Assembly (NCBI RefSeq): GCF_002902565.1
Contig: NZ_PPRC01000021.1
Span: forward strand, 1 to 64,000
DNA: 64,000 nucleotides
Source of the DNA: Staphylococcus petrasii
GTDB taxonomy: Bacteria > Bacillota > Bacilli > Staphylococcales > Staphylococcaceae
Direction: 5' to 3'
Shown: piece after piece, positions 9,471 through 18,873 of the stretch
Position numbering within the stretch: position 1 is the stretch's first letter
Layout of the letters: every line of letters begins with the position of its first letter
The notes under the pieces: generated by a model
Database searches by the model: none
The model's input: only the letters and a program-made list of their open reading frames with translations
Told to the model about the DNA's origin: nothing
Made by a program: the position numbers and the translations under genes

Positions 9471-9504
9471 AGAGGGTGTGAACTGAATCGTTTCACGCTC
9501 TCTA
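9471..9504 (+). promoter_or_regulatory. leader hairpin of the bkd operon, without a T run
   Basis: AGAGGGTGTGAAC pairs with GTTTCACGCTCTCT through G-C, A-T and two G-U pairs, with one bulged base and a six-base loop. It is followed by ATCTAAG, not by T residues, so it is not a normal terminator. It may stabilise the mRNA or block reading from recN. Confidence 0.5.
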
Positions 9505-9534
9505 TCTAAGTTTAGACAAGTTAGGAGTAAGAAC

Positions 9535-10959
9535 ATGTCTGAAAAACAATATGACCTAGTTGTGTTAGGTGGAGGAACTGCAGGATATGTAGCAGCCATC
9601 CGTGCCTCACAATTAGGTAAAACAGTAGCTATCGTTGAACAATCTTTGTTAGGTGGCACATGTTTACATAAAGGGTGTATCCCAACTAAAGCGCTATTAA
9701 AATCGGCTGAAGTGACACGCACAGTTAAAGAATCTTCAAACTTTGGTGTGAATGTGGACGACTTTACGATTGATTATTCAAAAATGATGGCAAGAAAAAC
9801 CGAGATTGTTGAACAAATGCATAAAGGCGTCAATGCATTAATGCAAACAAATCATATTGATGTTTACAATGGGACTGGCCGAATTATGGGCACTTCAATC
9901 TTTTCTCCACAAAGTGGTACAATATCAGTGGAATACAATAATGGAGAATCTGAGTTATTGCCAAATCAATATGTATTGATTGCTACTGGTACGAGTCCTA
10001 GACCATTGCCATTCTTAGACTTTGATAACGAACATATTATTTCAAGCAATGACTTATTAGAGATGACGGAATTGCCTGATAGTATGGCTATTATTGGTGG
10101 GGGCGTAATTGGACTTGAATTCGCTTCACTTTTAATTGATTTAGGTGTAAAGGTTTCAGTTATTGAAGCGAATGAACGCATCTTGCCTACTGAGAGTAAA
10201 CAAATCGCTAAATTCCTTAAAGATAATTTAGAGCAGAGAGGCGTAACATTTTTTGAAAATTGTCAATTAGATGAATCTTCAATTTCAATTAATACGGACA
10301 ATGTATCAATAACGGTGAATAATGACCAATCTGTTGAAGCTGAAAAAGTTTTAATAGCTATAGGACGTATGCCTAATACATCTGACATTGGCTTTAATAA
10401 TACAAAAATTAAAACAGATCATGCTGGCTATATCGAGGTTAATCATTTTCAACAGACAGAGGATGCACATATTTATGCTGCTGGTGATTGTATCGGAAAA
10501 TTACAACTTGCACATGTCGCTTCAAAAGAAGGTGTGATTGCAGTTGAACATATGTTCAGTACACCACCAATACCGTTAGATTATAATTTAATGCCGAAAT
10601 GCGTATATACTTATCCTGAAATAGCATCCATTGGGATGAACAATGAAATGGCTAAAACTCAAGGAATAAATACACGTACATATAAAGCATCATTTAACGC
10701 AATAGGAAAAGCAGTTATCGATGAAGAGGCAAAACAACGAGGATTTTGTGAAGTTGTCATCAATCAAGATAACGAAGAAATTATTGGTTTAAGTATGGTA
10801 GGACCGCATGCTTCTGAATTAATAAACGAAGCAGCATTATTACAGTTTATGAATGGTTCTGCATTAGAATTAGGTCTAACCACACATGCACATCCTTCCA
10901 TATCTGAAGTATTAATGGAATTAGGATTAAAAATAGAAAATAGAGCAATTCACGTTTAA
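9535..10959 (+). CDS. lpdA: dihydrolipoyl dehydrogenase (E3) of branched-chain 2-oxoacid dehydrogenase
   Basis: E3 reoxidises the lipoyl arm of the branched-chain 2-oxoacid dehydrogenase complex and reduces NAD. The 474-residue flavoprotein has the FAD-binding GGGTAGYVAA at its start, the redox pair in GGTCLHKGCIP (Cys about 41 and 46), the NAD site IIGGGVIGLEFASL (about 183-196), the second FAD motif YAAGDC and the catalytic HAHPSISEV near the C-terminus. A TTAGGAG site precedes the ATG. It is first in lpdA-bkdA1-bkdA2-bkdB, an order that identifies it as the bkd-dedicated E3 rather than the pyruvate dehydrogenase one. Confidence 0.93.
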   Translation: MSEKQYDLVVLGGGTAGYVAAIRASQLGKTVAIVEQSLLGGTCLHKGCIPTKALLKSAEVTRTVKESSNFGVNVDDFTIDYSKMMARKTEIVEQMHKGVNALMQTNHIDVYNGTGRIMGTSIFSPQSGTISVEYNNGESELLPNQYVLIATGTSPRPLPFLDFDNEHIISSNDLLEMTELPDSMAIIGGGVIGLEFASLLIDLGVKVSVIEANERILPTESKQIAKFLKDNLEQRGVTFFENCQLDESSISINTDNVSITVNNDQSVEAEKVLIAIGRMPNTSDIGFNNTKIKTDHAGYIEVNHFQQTEDAHIYAAGDCIGKLQLAHVASKEGVIAVEHMFSTPPIPLDYNLMPKCVYTYPEIASIGMNNEMAKTQGINTRTYKASFNAIGKAVIDEEAKQRGFCEVVINQDNEEIIGLSMVGPHASELINEAALLQFMNGSALELGLTTHAHPSISEVLMELGLKIENRAIHV

Positions 10960-10977
10960 CAGGGAGGAAAATATAGG

Positions 10978-11979
10978 ATGATTGATTATAAATCTGTCGG
11001 CCTTACAGAAGAAGACCTCAAACAAATTTATAAATGGATGGATTTAGGAAGAAAAGTAGATGAAAGATTATGGTTGCTTAACCGCGCAGGTAAAATACCA
11101 TTTGTAGTAAGTGGTCAAGGTCAAGAAGCAACACAAATTGGTATGGCTTATGCTATGCAAGAAGGAGACATTTCATCACCTTATTATAGAGATTTAGCGT
11201 TTGTCACTTATATGGGCATTTCACCACATGACACAATGCTAGCTTCATTTGGTAAAAAAGATGATATCAATTCTGGTGGTAAACAAATGCCCTCGCATTT
11301 TAGTCATCGTGAAAAAGGCATATTATCACAAAGTTCTCCAGTAGCGACGCAAATCCCACATTCAGTTGGAGCTGCTTTAGCTTTGAAAATGGATGGAAAA
11401 TCAAATATCGCTACAGCAACTGTAGGTGAAGGTAGTTCAAACCAAGGTGATTTCCATGAGGGATTAAACTTCGCAGGTGTTCATAAATTACCATTTGTTT
11501 GCGTCATTATAAATAATAAATATGCGATTTCTGTACCTGATTCTCTGCAATATGCTGCAGAAAAATTATCTGATAGAGCTGCTGGCTATGGTATTTATGG
11601 AGAAACTGTAGATGGTAATGATCCTATTGCTATGTATAAAGCAATGAAAGAAGCTAGAGAAAGAGCTCTAAACGGAGAAGGTGCAACGCTAATTGAAGCA
11701 GTTACTAGTCGTATGACACCTCATTCTTCAGACGATGATGATACATATCGTACTAAAGAAGAACGTGAATCTTTGAAAACATTGGATTGCAATTTAAAAT
11801 TTAAAGATTATTTATTAGAACAAGGCATTATTGATGAAGAATGGTTAAGTGAAGTTGAAGAAGAGCACAAAGCTATCGTGAATAAAGCAACTAAAGATGC
11901 TGAGCAAGCACCTTATCCTTCAGTAAATGAAGCGTATCAATATGTATATGACCCTGAAGGAGGTATAACTAATGACTAA
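10978..11979 (+). CDS. bkdA1: branched-chain 2-oxoacid dehydrogenase E1 alpha subunit
   Basis: E1 alpha with E1 beta decarboxylates the 2-oxoacids of valine, leucine and isoleucine using thiamine diphosphate. The 333-residue protein shows the thiamine-binding motif from GEGSSNQGDFHEG to IINNKYA (about residues 142-175) and the phosphorylation-loop-like RMTPHSSDDDD region. A strong AGGGAGG site lies upstream of the ATG. The last eight bases overlap bkdA2 (ATGACTAA). The complex supplies isobutyryl-, isovaleryl- and 2-methylbutyryl-CoA, the primers of iso and anteiso membrane lipids in staphylococci. Confidence 0.95.
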   Translation: MIDYKSVGLTEEDLKQIYKWMDLGRKVDERLWLLNRAGKIPFVVSGQGQEATQIGMAYAMQEGDISSPYYRDLAFVTYMGISPHDTMLASFGKKDDINSGGKQMPSHFSHREKGILSQSSPVATQIPHSVGAALALKMDGKSNIATATVGEGSSNQGDFHEGLNFAGVHKLPFVCVIINNKYAISVPDSLQYAAEKLSDRAAGYGIYGETVDGNDPIAMYKAMKEARERALNGEGATLIEAVTSRMTPHSSDDDDTYRTKEERESLKTLDCNLKFKDYLLEQGIIDEEWLSEVEEEHKAIVNKATKDAEQAPYPSVNEAYQYVYDPEGGITND

Positions 11980-12955
11980 AATGAGCTATATTGAGGCCAT
12001 TCAACAAGCACAAGATTTAGCAATGGAACAAGACAAAAACGTCTTCATTTTAGGTGAGGATGTAGGTCGTAAAGGTGGCGTATTTGGTGCTACTCGTGGT
12101 TTACAAGAAAAATATGGTGCTGAACGTGTAATAGATACACCGTTAGCTGAATCAAATATCATTGGTACTGCAATCGGAGCTGCAATGTTAGGAAAACGTC
12201 CGATCGCGGAAATTCAATTTGCTGATTTCATTTTACCTGCAGTAAATCAAATTATCAGTGAAGCTGCTAAAATGCGCTATCGTTCAAATAATGACTGGCA
12301 ATGTCCTTTAACAATACGAGCACCATTCGGCGGTGGCGTACATGGCGGTTTATACCATTCACAAAGTGTCGAAAGCATTTTTGCCTCTACACCTGGATTA
12401 ACTATTGTTATCCCATCTTCACCATATGACGCTAAAGGACTATTATTATCATCTATTGAATCAAATGATCCCGTGTTATTCTTTGAACATAAGAAAGCAT
12501 ATCGTTTCTTAAAAGAAGAAGTACCAGAAGATTATTATACTGTACCATTAGGAAAAGCAGATGTTAAACGTGAAGGCGAAGATATTACTGTGTTCACATA
12601 TGGTTTATGCGTAAACTACTGTCTTCAATCTGCAGATATTTTAGCTGCAGATGGTATTAGTGTAGAAGTGGTTGATTTACGTACTGTTTATCCATTAGAT
12701 AAACAAACGATTATTGAACGAGCTAAAAATAATGGCAAAATTTTACTTGTTACAGAAGATAATCTTGAAGGTAGTATTATGTCAGAAGTTTCAGCTATTA
12801 TTGCTGAGAACTGCTTGTTTGATTTAGATGCACCAATTATGCGTCTAGCTGGACCTGATGTGCCTTCAATGCCATTTTCACCTAATCTTGAAAATGAAGT
12901 AATGATGAATCCCGACAAAATCTTAGATAAAATGCGCGAACTTGCGCAATTTTAA
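11972..12955 (+). CDS. bkdA2: branched-chain 2-oxoacid dehydrogenase E1 beta subunit
   Basis: E1 beta completes the thiamine-dependent heterotetramer. At 327 residues it is full length, with LGEDVGRKGGVFGATRGL (about 26-43), DTPLAESNIIGTAIGAAM, EIQFADFILPA and RAPFGGGVHGGLYHSQSVES, which form the cofactor and alpha-subunit contact surface, and a C-terminal transketolase-like domain (VVDLRTVYPLD). It overlaps bkdA1 by eight bases, and its AAGGAGG-containing end leads into bkdB 12 bases later. Confidence 0.95.
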   Translation: MTKMSYIEAIQQAQDLAMEQDKNVFILGEDVGRKGGVFGATRGLQEKYGAERVIDTPLAESNIIGTAIGAAMLGKRPIAEIQFADFILPAVNQIISEAAKMRYRSNNDWQCPLTIRAPFGGGVHGGLYHSQSVESIFASTPGLTIVIPSSPYDAKGLLLSSIESNDPVLFFEHKKAYRFLKEEVPEDYYTVPLGKADVKREGEDITVFTYGLCVNYCLQSADILAADGISVEVVDLRTVYPLDKQTIIERAKNNGKILLVTEDNLEGSIMSEVSAIIAENCLFDLDAPIMRLAGPDVPSMPFSPNLENEVMMNPDKILDKMRELAQF

Positions 12956-12967
12956 GGAGGCAATATT

Positions 12968-14293
12968 ATGGATATTAAAATGCCAAAATTAGGGGAAAGT
13001 GTACACGAAGGTACGATTGAACAATGGTTAGTCTCTGTGGGTGACCACGTTGATGAATATGAGCCACTATGTGAAGTAGTTACTGATAAAGTAACTGCAG
13101 AAGTGCCTTCTACTAGTTCAGGTATCATTACTGAGCTATGTGTAGATGAAGGTGAAACAGTCGAGATTAATCATGTGATTTGTAAGATTGAAAGTGCAAA
13201 TGAAGCAGAGTCGAATGATAATGAAGACCAACAACTTAATGTGAATTTGAGTGGTGATGATCAACTTACAATCAATGATGAAAATAGCGATCAGCACGAT
13301 AACTCAAATGCGCCTCAACAATCGCTTCAATCTCAGTCACAATCTCAATCGCAATCATCTGCACCAAAAAATAATGGTCGTTTTTCTCCTGTAGTATTTA
13401 AAATTGCTTCAGAAAATAACGTAGATTTATCATTAGTACCTGGTACTGGCTTTGAAAATAGAGTAACTAAAAAAGATATCGAAGCTTATATTAAATCAGG
13501 CCATAATAATACTTCTCATCAAACTCAATCATCTACGGCAAAAGATGAATTAAAAACTCAAGATGTCCCTGTTACATCTCAATCATCAACTCAAAATGAC
13601 CAAGTCATTCCAGTAAAAGGTGTGCGTAAAGCAATTGCGCAAAACATGGTGACAAGTGTTACTGAAATTCCACATGGCTGGATGATGGTTGAAGTAGATG
13701 CTACTAATCTTGTAAAAACTAGAAATTATCACAAAAATAGTTTTAAAGAAAATGAAGGATATAACTTAACGTATTTTGCTTTCTTCGTAAAAGCAGTGGC
13801 AGAAGCACTTAAAGCAAATCCATTCTTAAATAGTAGTTGGGATGGCAACGAAATTGTATTGCATAAAGAAATCAATATTTCTATTGCGGTAGCTGATGAA
13901 GATAAGTTATATGTCCCTGTCATTAAAAATGCAGATGAAAAATCTATAAAAGGCATTGCTAGAGAAGTTAACGAATTAGCACTTAAAGCACGCAATGGTA
14001 AATTAACTCAAGAAGATATGTCAGGTGGTACATTTACTGTTAATAATACCGGAACATTTGGTTCTGTATCGTCAATGGGTATTATTAATCATCCTCAAGC
14101 TGCTATCTTGCAAGTGGAATCGATTGTCAAACGACCTGTCGTTATTGATGACATGATAGCGATTAGAAGCATGGTGAATTTATGTATCTCTATTGACCAT
14201 CGAATTCTTGATGGCGTACAAACAGGTTGCTTTATGTCTCAAGTTAAACAACGTATTGAGAATTATTCGGTTGAAAATACTAATATCTATTAA
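12968..14293 (+). CDS. bkdB: branched-chain 2-oxoacid dehydrogenase E2 (lipoamide acyltransferase)
   Basis: E2 is the core of the complex and transfers the branched acyl group to CoA. The 441-residue protein has one lipoyl domain (residues 1-75, lipoylated lysine 41 in EVVTDKVTAE), a long acidic and Gln/Ser-rich linker that includes a run of Ser-Gln pairs (about 118-135), the peripheral subunit-binding domain (SPVVFKIASE to KKDIEAYI, about 138-178), a second Ser/Thr/Gln linker and the catalytic domain, with SIDHRILDG carrying the catalytic His. The Ser-Gln run comes from a near-repeat of a six-base unit. Confidence 0.95.
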   Translation: MDIKMPKLGESVHEGTIEQWLVSVGDHVDEYEPLCEVVTDKVTAEVPSTSSGIITELCVDEGETVEINHVICKIESANEAESNDNEDQQLNVNLSGDDQLTINDENSDQHDNSNAPQQSLQSQSQSQSQSSAPKNNGRFSPVVFKIASENNVDLSLVPGTGFENRVTKKDIEAYIKSGHNNTSHQTQSSTAKDELKTQDVPVTSQSSTQNDQVIPVKGVRKAIAQNMVTSVTEIPHGWMMVEVDATNLVKTRNYHKNSFKENEGYNLTYFAFFVKAVAEALKANPFLNSSWDGNEIVLHKEINISIAVADEDKLYVPVIKNADEKSIKGIAREVNELALKARNGKLTQEDMSGGTFTVNNTGTFGSVSSMGIINHPQAAILQVESIVKRPVVIDDMIAIRSMVNLCISIDHRILDGVQTGCFMSQVKQRIENYSVENTNIY

Positions 14294-14331
14294 ATTTAAT
14301 GAAAGAGTTATATAACTGCTAGACAAGCTAT

Positions 14332-14360
14332 TTGAACTCTGATTATTAAATTAGTAGAAT
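14332..14360 (+). promoter_or_regulatory. sigma-A promoter of brxB
   Basis: TTGAAC at 14332-14337 and TAGAAT at 14355-14360 have 17-base spacing. The start of transcription would fall near 14367, about 30 bases before the brxB ATG, so brxB can be expressed independently of bkd. Confidence 0.65.
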
Positions 14361-14396
14361 GACAATAACTAAAGAAATGATAGAAAGGTGATTCTC

Positions 14397-14834
14397 ATGG
14401 ACTTAAATTTTGATTTATATATGAATGGCGTGGTAGAGCAAGCACGTAATGAAATTGAATCTGCAGGTTATGAACAATTAACAACTGCAGAAGAAGTAGA
14501 TAAAGTTTTACAACAAAACGGTACATCTTTAGTTATGGTTAACTCTGTTTGTGGTTGTGCAGGTGGTATTGCACGTCCTGCTGCTAGTCACGCATTACAT
14601 TATGATAAATTACCAGATAGATTAGTAACAGTATTTGCTGGTCAAGATAAAGAAGCAATGCAACAAGCACGAGATTATTTTGAAGGCTATGCTCCATCAA
14701 GTCCATCTTTTGCTCTAATTAAAGATGGTAAGATTACTGAAATGATAGAACGTCATCAAATTGAAGGTCATGACGTTATGGATGTTATTAACCAACTTCA
14801 AAGTCTTTTCGAAAAATATTGCGAAGAAAGATAA
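14397..14834 (+). CDS. brxB: bacilliredoxin BrxB (YqiW)
   Basis: Bacilliredoxins remove bacillithiol from oxidised protein cysteines. The 145-residue thioredoxin-like protein has the characteristic active site NSVCGCAGG, cysteines 52 and 54, followed by the conserved ARPAA. Position next to the bkd operon matches the BrxB paralogue in S. aureus rather than BrxA. The ATG at 14397 is chosen with GAAAGGTG upstream; the in-frame GTG at 14388 lies inside that site. The other bacillithiol genes in this window are ypdA (42.2 kb, the reductase) and bshA (60.0 kb, synthesis). Confidence 0.93.
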   Translation: MDLNFDLYMNGVVEQARNEIESAGYEQLTTAEEVDKVLQQNGTSLVMVNSVCGCAGGIARPAASHALHYDKLPDRLVTVFAGQDKEAMQQARDYFEGYAPSSPSFALIKDGKITEMIERHQIEGHDVMDVINQLQSLFEKYCEER

Positions 14835-14846
14835 GAGGAACTACCC

Positions 14847-15824
14847 ATGTTAAAGTTAAATCCTTATAAGATTGGATTTAGAACTCTTAAAACAGCGGTA
14901 GGGATAACGCTAGGCGTTATCTTAGCGAAATGGATAGGGCTTGATAATTATGCTTCAAGCGCTATCCTTATTGTTTTATGTATTAAACACACTAAAGTAC
15001 ATTCTGTTCAGGCCATTGTATCACGAGTCGTTTCTTGTGTTTTGGTCCTCTTAATTGGCTCACTTATTTTTAGTTTATTAGGGCAAAATGCGGTAGTGCT
15101 TGGTTTAATCGTCTTATTATTTATTCCATTAACCGTTATGCTTAACGTTCAAGAGGGCGTCGTGACGAGTTGTGTTATATTGCTACATGTATTTAATGCA
15201 AAAACAATTAATCTACATCTAATCATCAATGAACTACTCCTATTGACTATTGGCTTAGGAATTGCATTTATATTGAATTTAATTATGCCTAGTCTAGATA
15301 AAAAATTACTTGATTTTAAAAGAGAAGTGGAATCAGGATTTAAAGAAATATTCAAATCCTATAGTGAAGCTTGTACCCATTATAATAATGATTTAGTTAT
15401 GTCTTTTGAAAAGATACAACTAGATATTCGAAAAGCTAAATCAATTGCTTTTAGAGATGTAAAAAACCACTTTGGTCGTAATGAAAATTCGTATTATCAC
15501 TACTTTGATATGAGACAAGAACAACTTGAGCTCTTACGTAGAATCCAACCTTTAATCCATCAGATTACAGTAGACGATCCTTTAATAGAAGATATAGCTA
15601 ATTTGTTGGCTGAAATTGGTGAAAACGTCAATAGTAATGATTATACCGCTTTAAGGTTGCATTCTTTATATGAAATACGCTTATCCTTAGATGAATTGCC
15701 TTTACCAAAGACGCATCATTCTCTAAGATCACGCGCAAGTATGATGCAAATCCTTAATGAATTAGAAGAGTATTTGAATATCAAGTCTCAATTTGGTTCA
15801 TTAAGATTACACAGTGAAATTTAA
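14847..15824 (+). CDS. aromatic acid exporter (ArAE/FUSC-like) family membrane protein
   Basis: This 325-residue protein has about six hydrophobic segments in its first 150 residues (starting IGFRTLKTAVGITLGVILAK and ending near LGIAFILNLIMPSLD), then a soluble helical C-terminal half with a basic tail. This matches the DUF939/ArAE group of putative aromatic acid exporters in Firmicutes. It starts 12 bases after brxB with an AAGAGGAA site, so it is likely cotranscribed with it. The substrate is unknown and no member of this short group has a well defined role that I can name. Confidence 0.8.
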   Translation: MLKLNPYKIGFRTLKTAVGITLGVILAKWIGLDNYASSAILIVLCIKHTKVHSVQAIVSRVVSCVLVLLIGSLIFSLLGQNAVVLGLIVLLFIPLTVMLNVQEGVVTSCVILLHVFNAKTINLHLIINELLLLTIGLGIAFILNLIMPSLDKKLLDFKREVESGFKEIFKSYSEACTHYNNDLVMSFEKIQLDIRKAKSIAFRDVKNHFGRNENSYYHYFDMRQEQLELLRRIQPLIHQITVDDPLIEDIANLLAEIGENVNSNDYTALRLHSLYEIRLSLDELPLPKTHHSLRSRASMMQILNELEEYLNIKSQFGSLRLHSEI

Positions 15825-15835
15825 ATTATTTACTT

Positions 15836-15882
15836 AAAAATAAAGGGTGAAATGTTGAATTTTAACATTTCACCCTTTATTT
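15836..15882. terminator. bidirectional terminator between the exporter and the Prli42-like gene
   Basis: A long, nearly perfect stem, AAAGGGTGAAATGTT with AACATTTCACCCTTT around a 7-base loop, has A residues on the left and T residues on the right, so it can stop transcripts from both sides. Confidence 0.93.
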
Positions 15883-15896
15883 CGTACTTAATTTCA

Positions 15897-15992
15897 TTAG
15901 TGCATTAATGGCACTAAACTTGTTAATAATAATGCTGCGACAACAGCAATTAACATTATGATAATAATCACTTTTAAAACTTTATTATTCAA
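15897..15992 (-). CDS. Prli42-like membrane miniprotein
   Basis: This 31-residue ORF begins with TTG, eight bases after a perfect AAGGAG site, and has a basic start (MNNKVLKV), one hydrophobic segment of about 20 residues rich in Ile, Leu and Ala, and ends LVPLMH. Size, topology and location between other genes and an M20 peptidase-gnd pair fit Prli42, a miniprotein conserved in Firmicutes that anchors the stressosome in Listeria. I recall the Listeria gene also lying beside a peptidase and gnd. Staphylococci lack a full stressosome, so the role here is unclear. The opposite strand carries no gene, and the shared terminator lies 15 bases beyond its stop. Confidence 0.75.
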   Translation of the reverse strand: MNNKVLKVIIIIMLIAVVAALLLTSLVPLMH

Positions 15993-16161
15993 CTTAGCCG
16001 CTCCTTAAATTTCAAGTTTCCACTTAAGAACTTTAATTATAGTTAAATTATAGTATATAAATTAACCTTAAATGATTTTAATACAAATGGCAATCAATTT
16101 ATTTTTGATATCGATGAAAGTCAGTTAAAATAATAATTATATGAGAAAGGGGTTTTTACGT

Positions 16162-17286
16162 ATGGTAAACAGTCAACGCTTATTAAATACATTTTTAGAA
16201 TTAGTTCAAATTAATTCTGAAACGGGTCACGAAGAAGTTATTCAACCCATTTTAAAAAAACGATTTGAAGATCTAGGTTTACAAGTAAAAGAAGATAATG
16301 CATCGGAGAAAGAGTGGTTAGGTGCCAATAATTTAATTTGTACATTACCAAGCACAACGACTAAAGAAGATGTTTCTAAAATTTACTTTACGAGTCATAT
16401 GGATACTGTGGTTCCAGGTATTGATGTGAAACCGCAAGTTAAAGATGATGGCTATATTTATTCTGATGGTACAACTGTACTTGGCTCTGATGATAAAGCC
16501 GGGTTAGCAGCAATCATTGAAACAATTGAAGTACTAAAAGAAAATAATATTCCTCATGGCCAAATTCAATTTGTGATTACTGTTGGAGAGGAATCTGGAT
16601 TAAAAGGCGCTAAAGAATTAGATCCATCTATGCTTGATGCTCAATTTGGTTATGCAGTAGATGCTAGCCAACCAGTAGGTACAACTGTAGTGGGCGCGCC
16701 AACACAAATGGTATTGAAAACAACTATTCATGGTAAAACAGCGCATGCTAGTACACCAAATGAAGGCATCAGTGCAATCAATATTGCAGCTAAAGCGATT
16801 AGTAAAATGAGTTTAGGTCAAATTGACGATTATACAACAGCGAATATTGGTAAATTCCATGGTGGCTCAGCTACTAATATTGTAGCTGACGAAGTAGTTA
16901 TTGAAGCTGAAGCACGTTCACATAATGATGAAAGTATCGATAAACAAGTCGCTCATATGAAAGAAGTATTTGAAACGACTGCTCAAGAATTAGGTGGACA
17001 AGCTAAAGTTGAAATAGAAAAAAGTTATCCAGGTTTTAAAATTGAAGATGATAATGAAGTGACACAATATGCAATTAATAGTGCACATAAACTTGGTCTT
17101 AGTGGTAATACTGTTATTGCTGGTGGTGGTTCAGATGGAAGTATCATAAATACGTATGGCATTCCAACAGTCATCCTTGGCGTAGGATATGAGCATATTC
17201 ATACTACTTCTGAACGTATAGCTGTTGAGTCTTTAAATCAATTAGCACAGCAGTTATTAAAAATCATTGAATTAGTCAGTGAATAG
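16162..17286 (+). CDS. M20 family tripeptidase-like peptidase (PepT type)
   Basis: This is a cytosolic zinc peptidase related to peptidase T that releases amino acids from small peptides. The 374-residue protein carries the metal-binding motifs SHMDTVVPG (His about 78), LGSDDKAG (bridging Asp about 109) and GEESGLKG (Glu about 143-144), an inserted dimerisation domain (HGKTAHASTPNEG) and the final VGYEHIHTTSER with the last His ligand. The ATG at 16162 is preferred because AAAGGGG lies nine bases upstream; an in-frame ATG at 16141 would overlap this site. A weak promoter, TTGATA at 16105 and AATAAT at 16129, lies upstream. Substrate range is unknown. Confidence 0.88.
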   Translation: MVNSQRLLNTFLELVQINSETGHEEVIQPILKKRFEDLGLQVKEDNASEKEWLGANNLICTLPSTTTKEDVSKIYFTSHMDTVVPGIDVKPQVKDDGYIYSDGTTVLGSDDKAGLAAIIETIEVLKENNIPHGQIQFVITVGEESGLKGAKELDPSMLDAQFGYAVDASQPVGTTVVGAPTQMVLKTTIHGKTAHASTPNEGISAINIAAKAISKMSLGQIDDYTTANIGKFHGGSATNIVADEVVIEAEARSHNDESIDKQVAHMKEVFETTAQELGGQAKVEIEKSYPGFKIEDDNEVTQYAINSAHKLGLSGNTVIAGGGSDGSIINTYGIPTVILGVGYEHIHTTSERIAVESLNQLAQQLLKIIELVSE

Positions 17287-17318
17287 TTATTAGTTTAGTG
17301 AAGTCTTTTCAAGTTTTG

Positions 17319-17327
17319 TGATACAAT
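17319..17327 (+). promoter_or_regulatory. extended -10 promoter of gnd
   Basis: TGATACAAT is an extended -10 element (TGn plus TACAAT). No good -35 box is present at 17 bases. It gives a transcript start about 30 bases before the gnd ATG. Confidence 0.5.
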
Positions 17328-17362
17328 ACTATTGAAAAAATCGAATGAGAGAGGTAAGTAAT

Positions 17363-18769
17363 ATGACTCAACAAATAGGTGTAGTAGGATTAGCTGTAAT
17401 GGGTAAAAACCTAGCATGGAATATTGAATCTCGTGGTTACAGCGTATCAGTATATAATCGCTCAAGCGAAAAAACTGACGAAATGGTGAAAGAATCAGAA
17501 GGTAAACAAATTCACCCAACATATTCTTTAGAAGAATTCGTTAATTCATTAGAGAAACCACGTAAAATTTTATTAATGGTTAAAGCTGGTCCAGCTACTG
17601 ACGCAACAATTGACAGCTTATTACCTTTATTAGATGACGATGATATTTTAATCGATGGTGGTAATACAAATTACCAAGATACTATTCGTCGTAACAAAGC
17701 GTTAGCAGAAAGTGGTATTAACTTTATTGGAATGGGTGTATCTGGCGGTGAAGTTGGTGCGCTTACTGGTCCTTCATTAATGCCAGGTGGTCAAGAAGCT
17801 GCGTACAATAAAGTAAGTGATATTTTAGATGCTATCGCTGCGAAAGCTAAAGATGGCGCTTCATGCGTAGAATACATTGGTCCTAATGGTGCAGGTCATT
17901 ATGTAAAAATGGTGCACAATGGTATCGAATATGCAGATATGCAATTAATTGCTGAAAGTTACGCAATGATGAAAGATTTACTAGGTATGTCTCATGAAGA
18001 AATTTCTAAAACTTTCAAAGAATGGAATGCTGGTGAATTAGAAAGTTATTTAATTGAAATCACTGGTGACATTTTCACTAAATTAGATGAAAATAATGAA
18101 GCTTTAGTTGAAAAAATTCTTGATACAGCCGGTCAAAAAGGTACTGGTAAATGGACTTCAATCAACGCATTAGAATTAGGTATTCCTTTAACAATTATTA
18201 CTGAATCTGTATTCGCACGTTTCATTTCTTCAATCAAACAAGAACGTGTAAATGCATCTAAAGAATTAAACGGTCCTGAAGTTAAATTCGACGGTAATAA
18301 AGAGGAATTCTTAGAAAAAATTCGCAAAGCTTTATATATGAGTAAAATTTGTTCATATGCGCAAGGTTTCGCTCAAATGCGTAAAGCAAGTGAAGAAAAT
18401 GAATGGAACCTTAAATTAGGCGATCTTGCTATGATTTGGCGAGAAGGTTGTATCATCCGTGCTCAATTCTTACAAAAAATTAAAGATGCTTACGATAATA
18501 ATGCAGAATTACAAAATCTATTATTAGATCCTTACTTCAAAGGCATCGTTACTGAATATCAAGATGCGTTGAGAGACGTTGTTGCAACTGGTGTTCGCAA
18601 TGGTGTACCAACACCTGGTTTCTCTGCAAGTGTAAACTATTATGATAGTTACCGTTCAGAAGATTTACCAGCTAACTTAATTCAAGCTCAACGTGACTAT
18701 TTCGGTGCACATACTTATGAACGTAAAGATAAAGAAGGCGTATTCCATACTCAATGGGTAGAAGAATAA
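17363..18769 (+). CDS. gnd: 6-phosphogluconate dehydrogenase (decarboxylating)
   Basis: Gnd oxidises 6-phosphogluconate to ribulose 5-phosphate and makes NADPH, the second oxidative step of the pentose phosphate pathway. The 468-residue protein has the nucleotide-binding [17 protein letters not shown] at its start, the signature [19 protein letters not shown] (about 125-145) and the catalytic [20 protein letters not shown], with the active Lys and Glu. The start follows a GAGAGAGGT site. The first enzyme of the pathway, zwf, lies 4.5 kb away on the other strand, with the maltose genes between. Confidence 0.98.
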   Translation: MTQQIGVVGLAVMGKNLAWNIESRGYSVSVYNRSSEKTDEMVKESEGKQIHPTYSLEEFVNSLEKPRKILLMVKAGPATDATIDSLLPLLDDDDILIDGGNTNYQDTIRRNKALAESGINFIGMGVSGGEVGALTGPSLMPGGQEAAYNKVSDILDAIAAKAKDGASCVEYIGPNGAGHYVKMVHNGIEYADMQLIAESYAMMKDLLGMSHEEISKTFKEWNAGELESYLIEITGDIFTKLDENNEALVEKILDTAGQKGTGKWTSINALELGIPLTIITESVFARFISSIKQERVNASKELNGPEVKFDGNKEEFLEKIRKALYMSKICSYAQGFAQMRKASEENEWNLKLGDLAMIWREGCIIRAQFLQKIKDAYDNNAELQNLLLDPYFKGIVTEYQDALRDVVATGVRNGVPTPGFSASVNYYDSYRSEDLPANLIQAQRDYFGAHTYERKDKEGVFHTQWVEE

Positions 18770-18800
18770 ACCTCTTTAAAATATAAAAATTAATATATTT

Positions 18801-18838
18801 TGATGAAGTAGTAGCAATTCAAGTTACTACTTCATTTT
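18801..18838 (+). terminator. Rho-independent terminator after gnd
   Basis: TGAAGTAGTA pairs with TACTACTTCA around an 11-base loop, followed by six T residues. Confidence 0.93.
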
Positions 18839-18848
18839 TTATAATTAA

Positions 18849-18868
18849 TTGTGCAAACGATTGCACAA
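18849..18868. promoter_or_regulatory. LacI-family operator (candidate MalR site)
   Basis: TTGTGCAA and TTGCACAA are exact inverted copies around ACGA, the classic shape of a LacI-family operator with a central CG. It lies immediately before the -35 box of the malR promoter. Confidence 0.75.
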
Positions 18869-18873
18869 AATCA

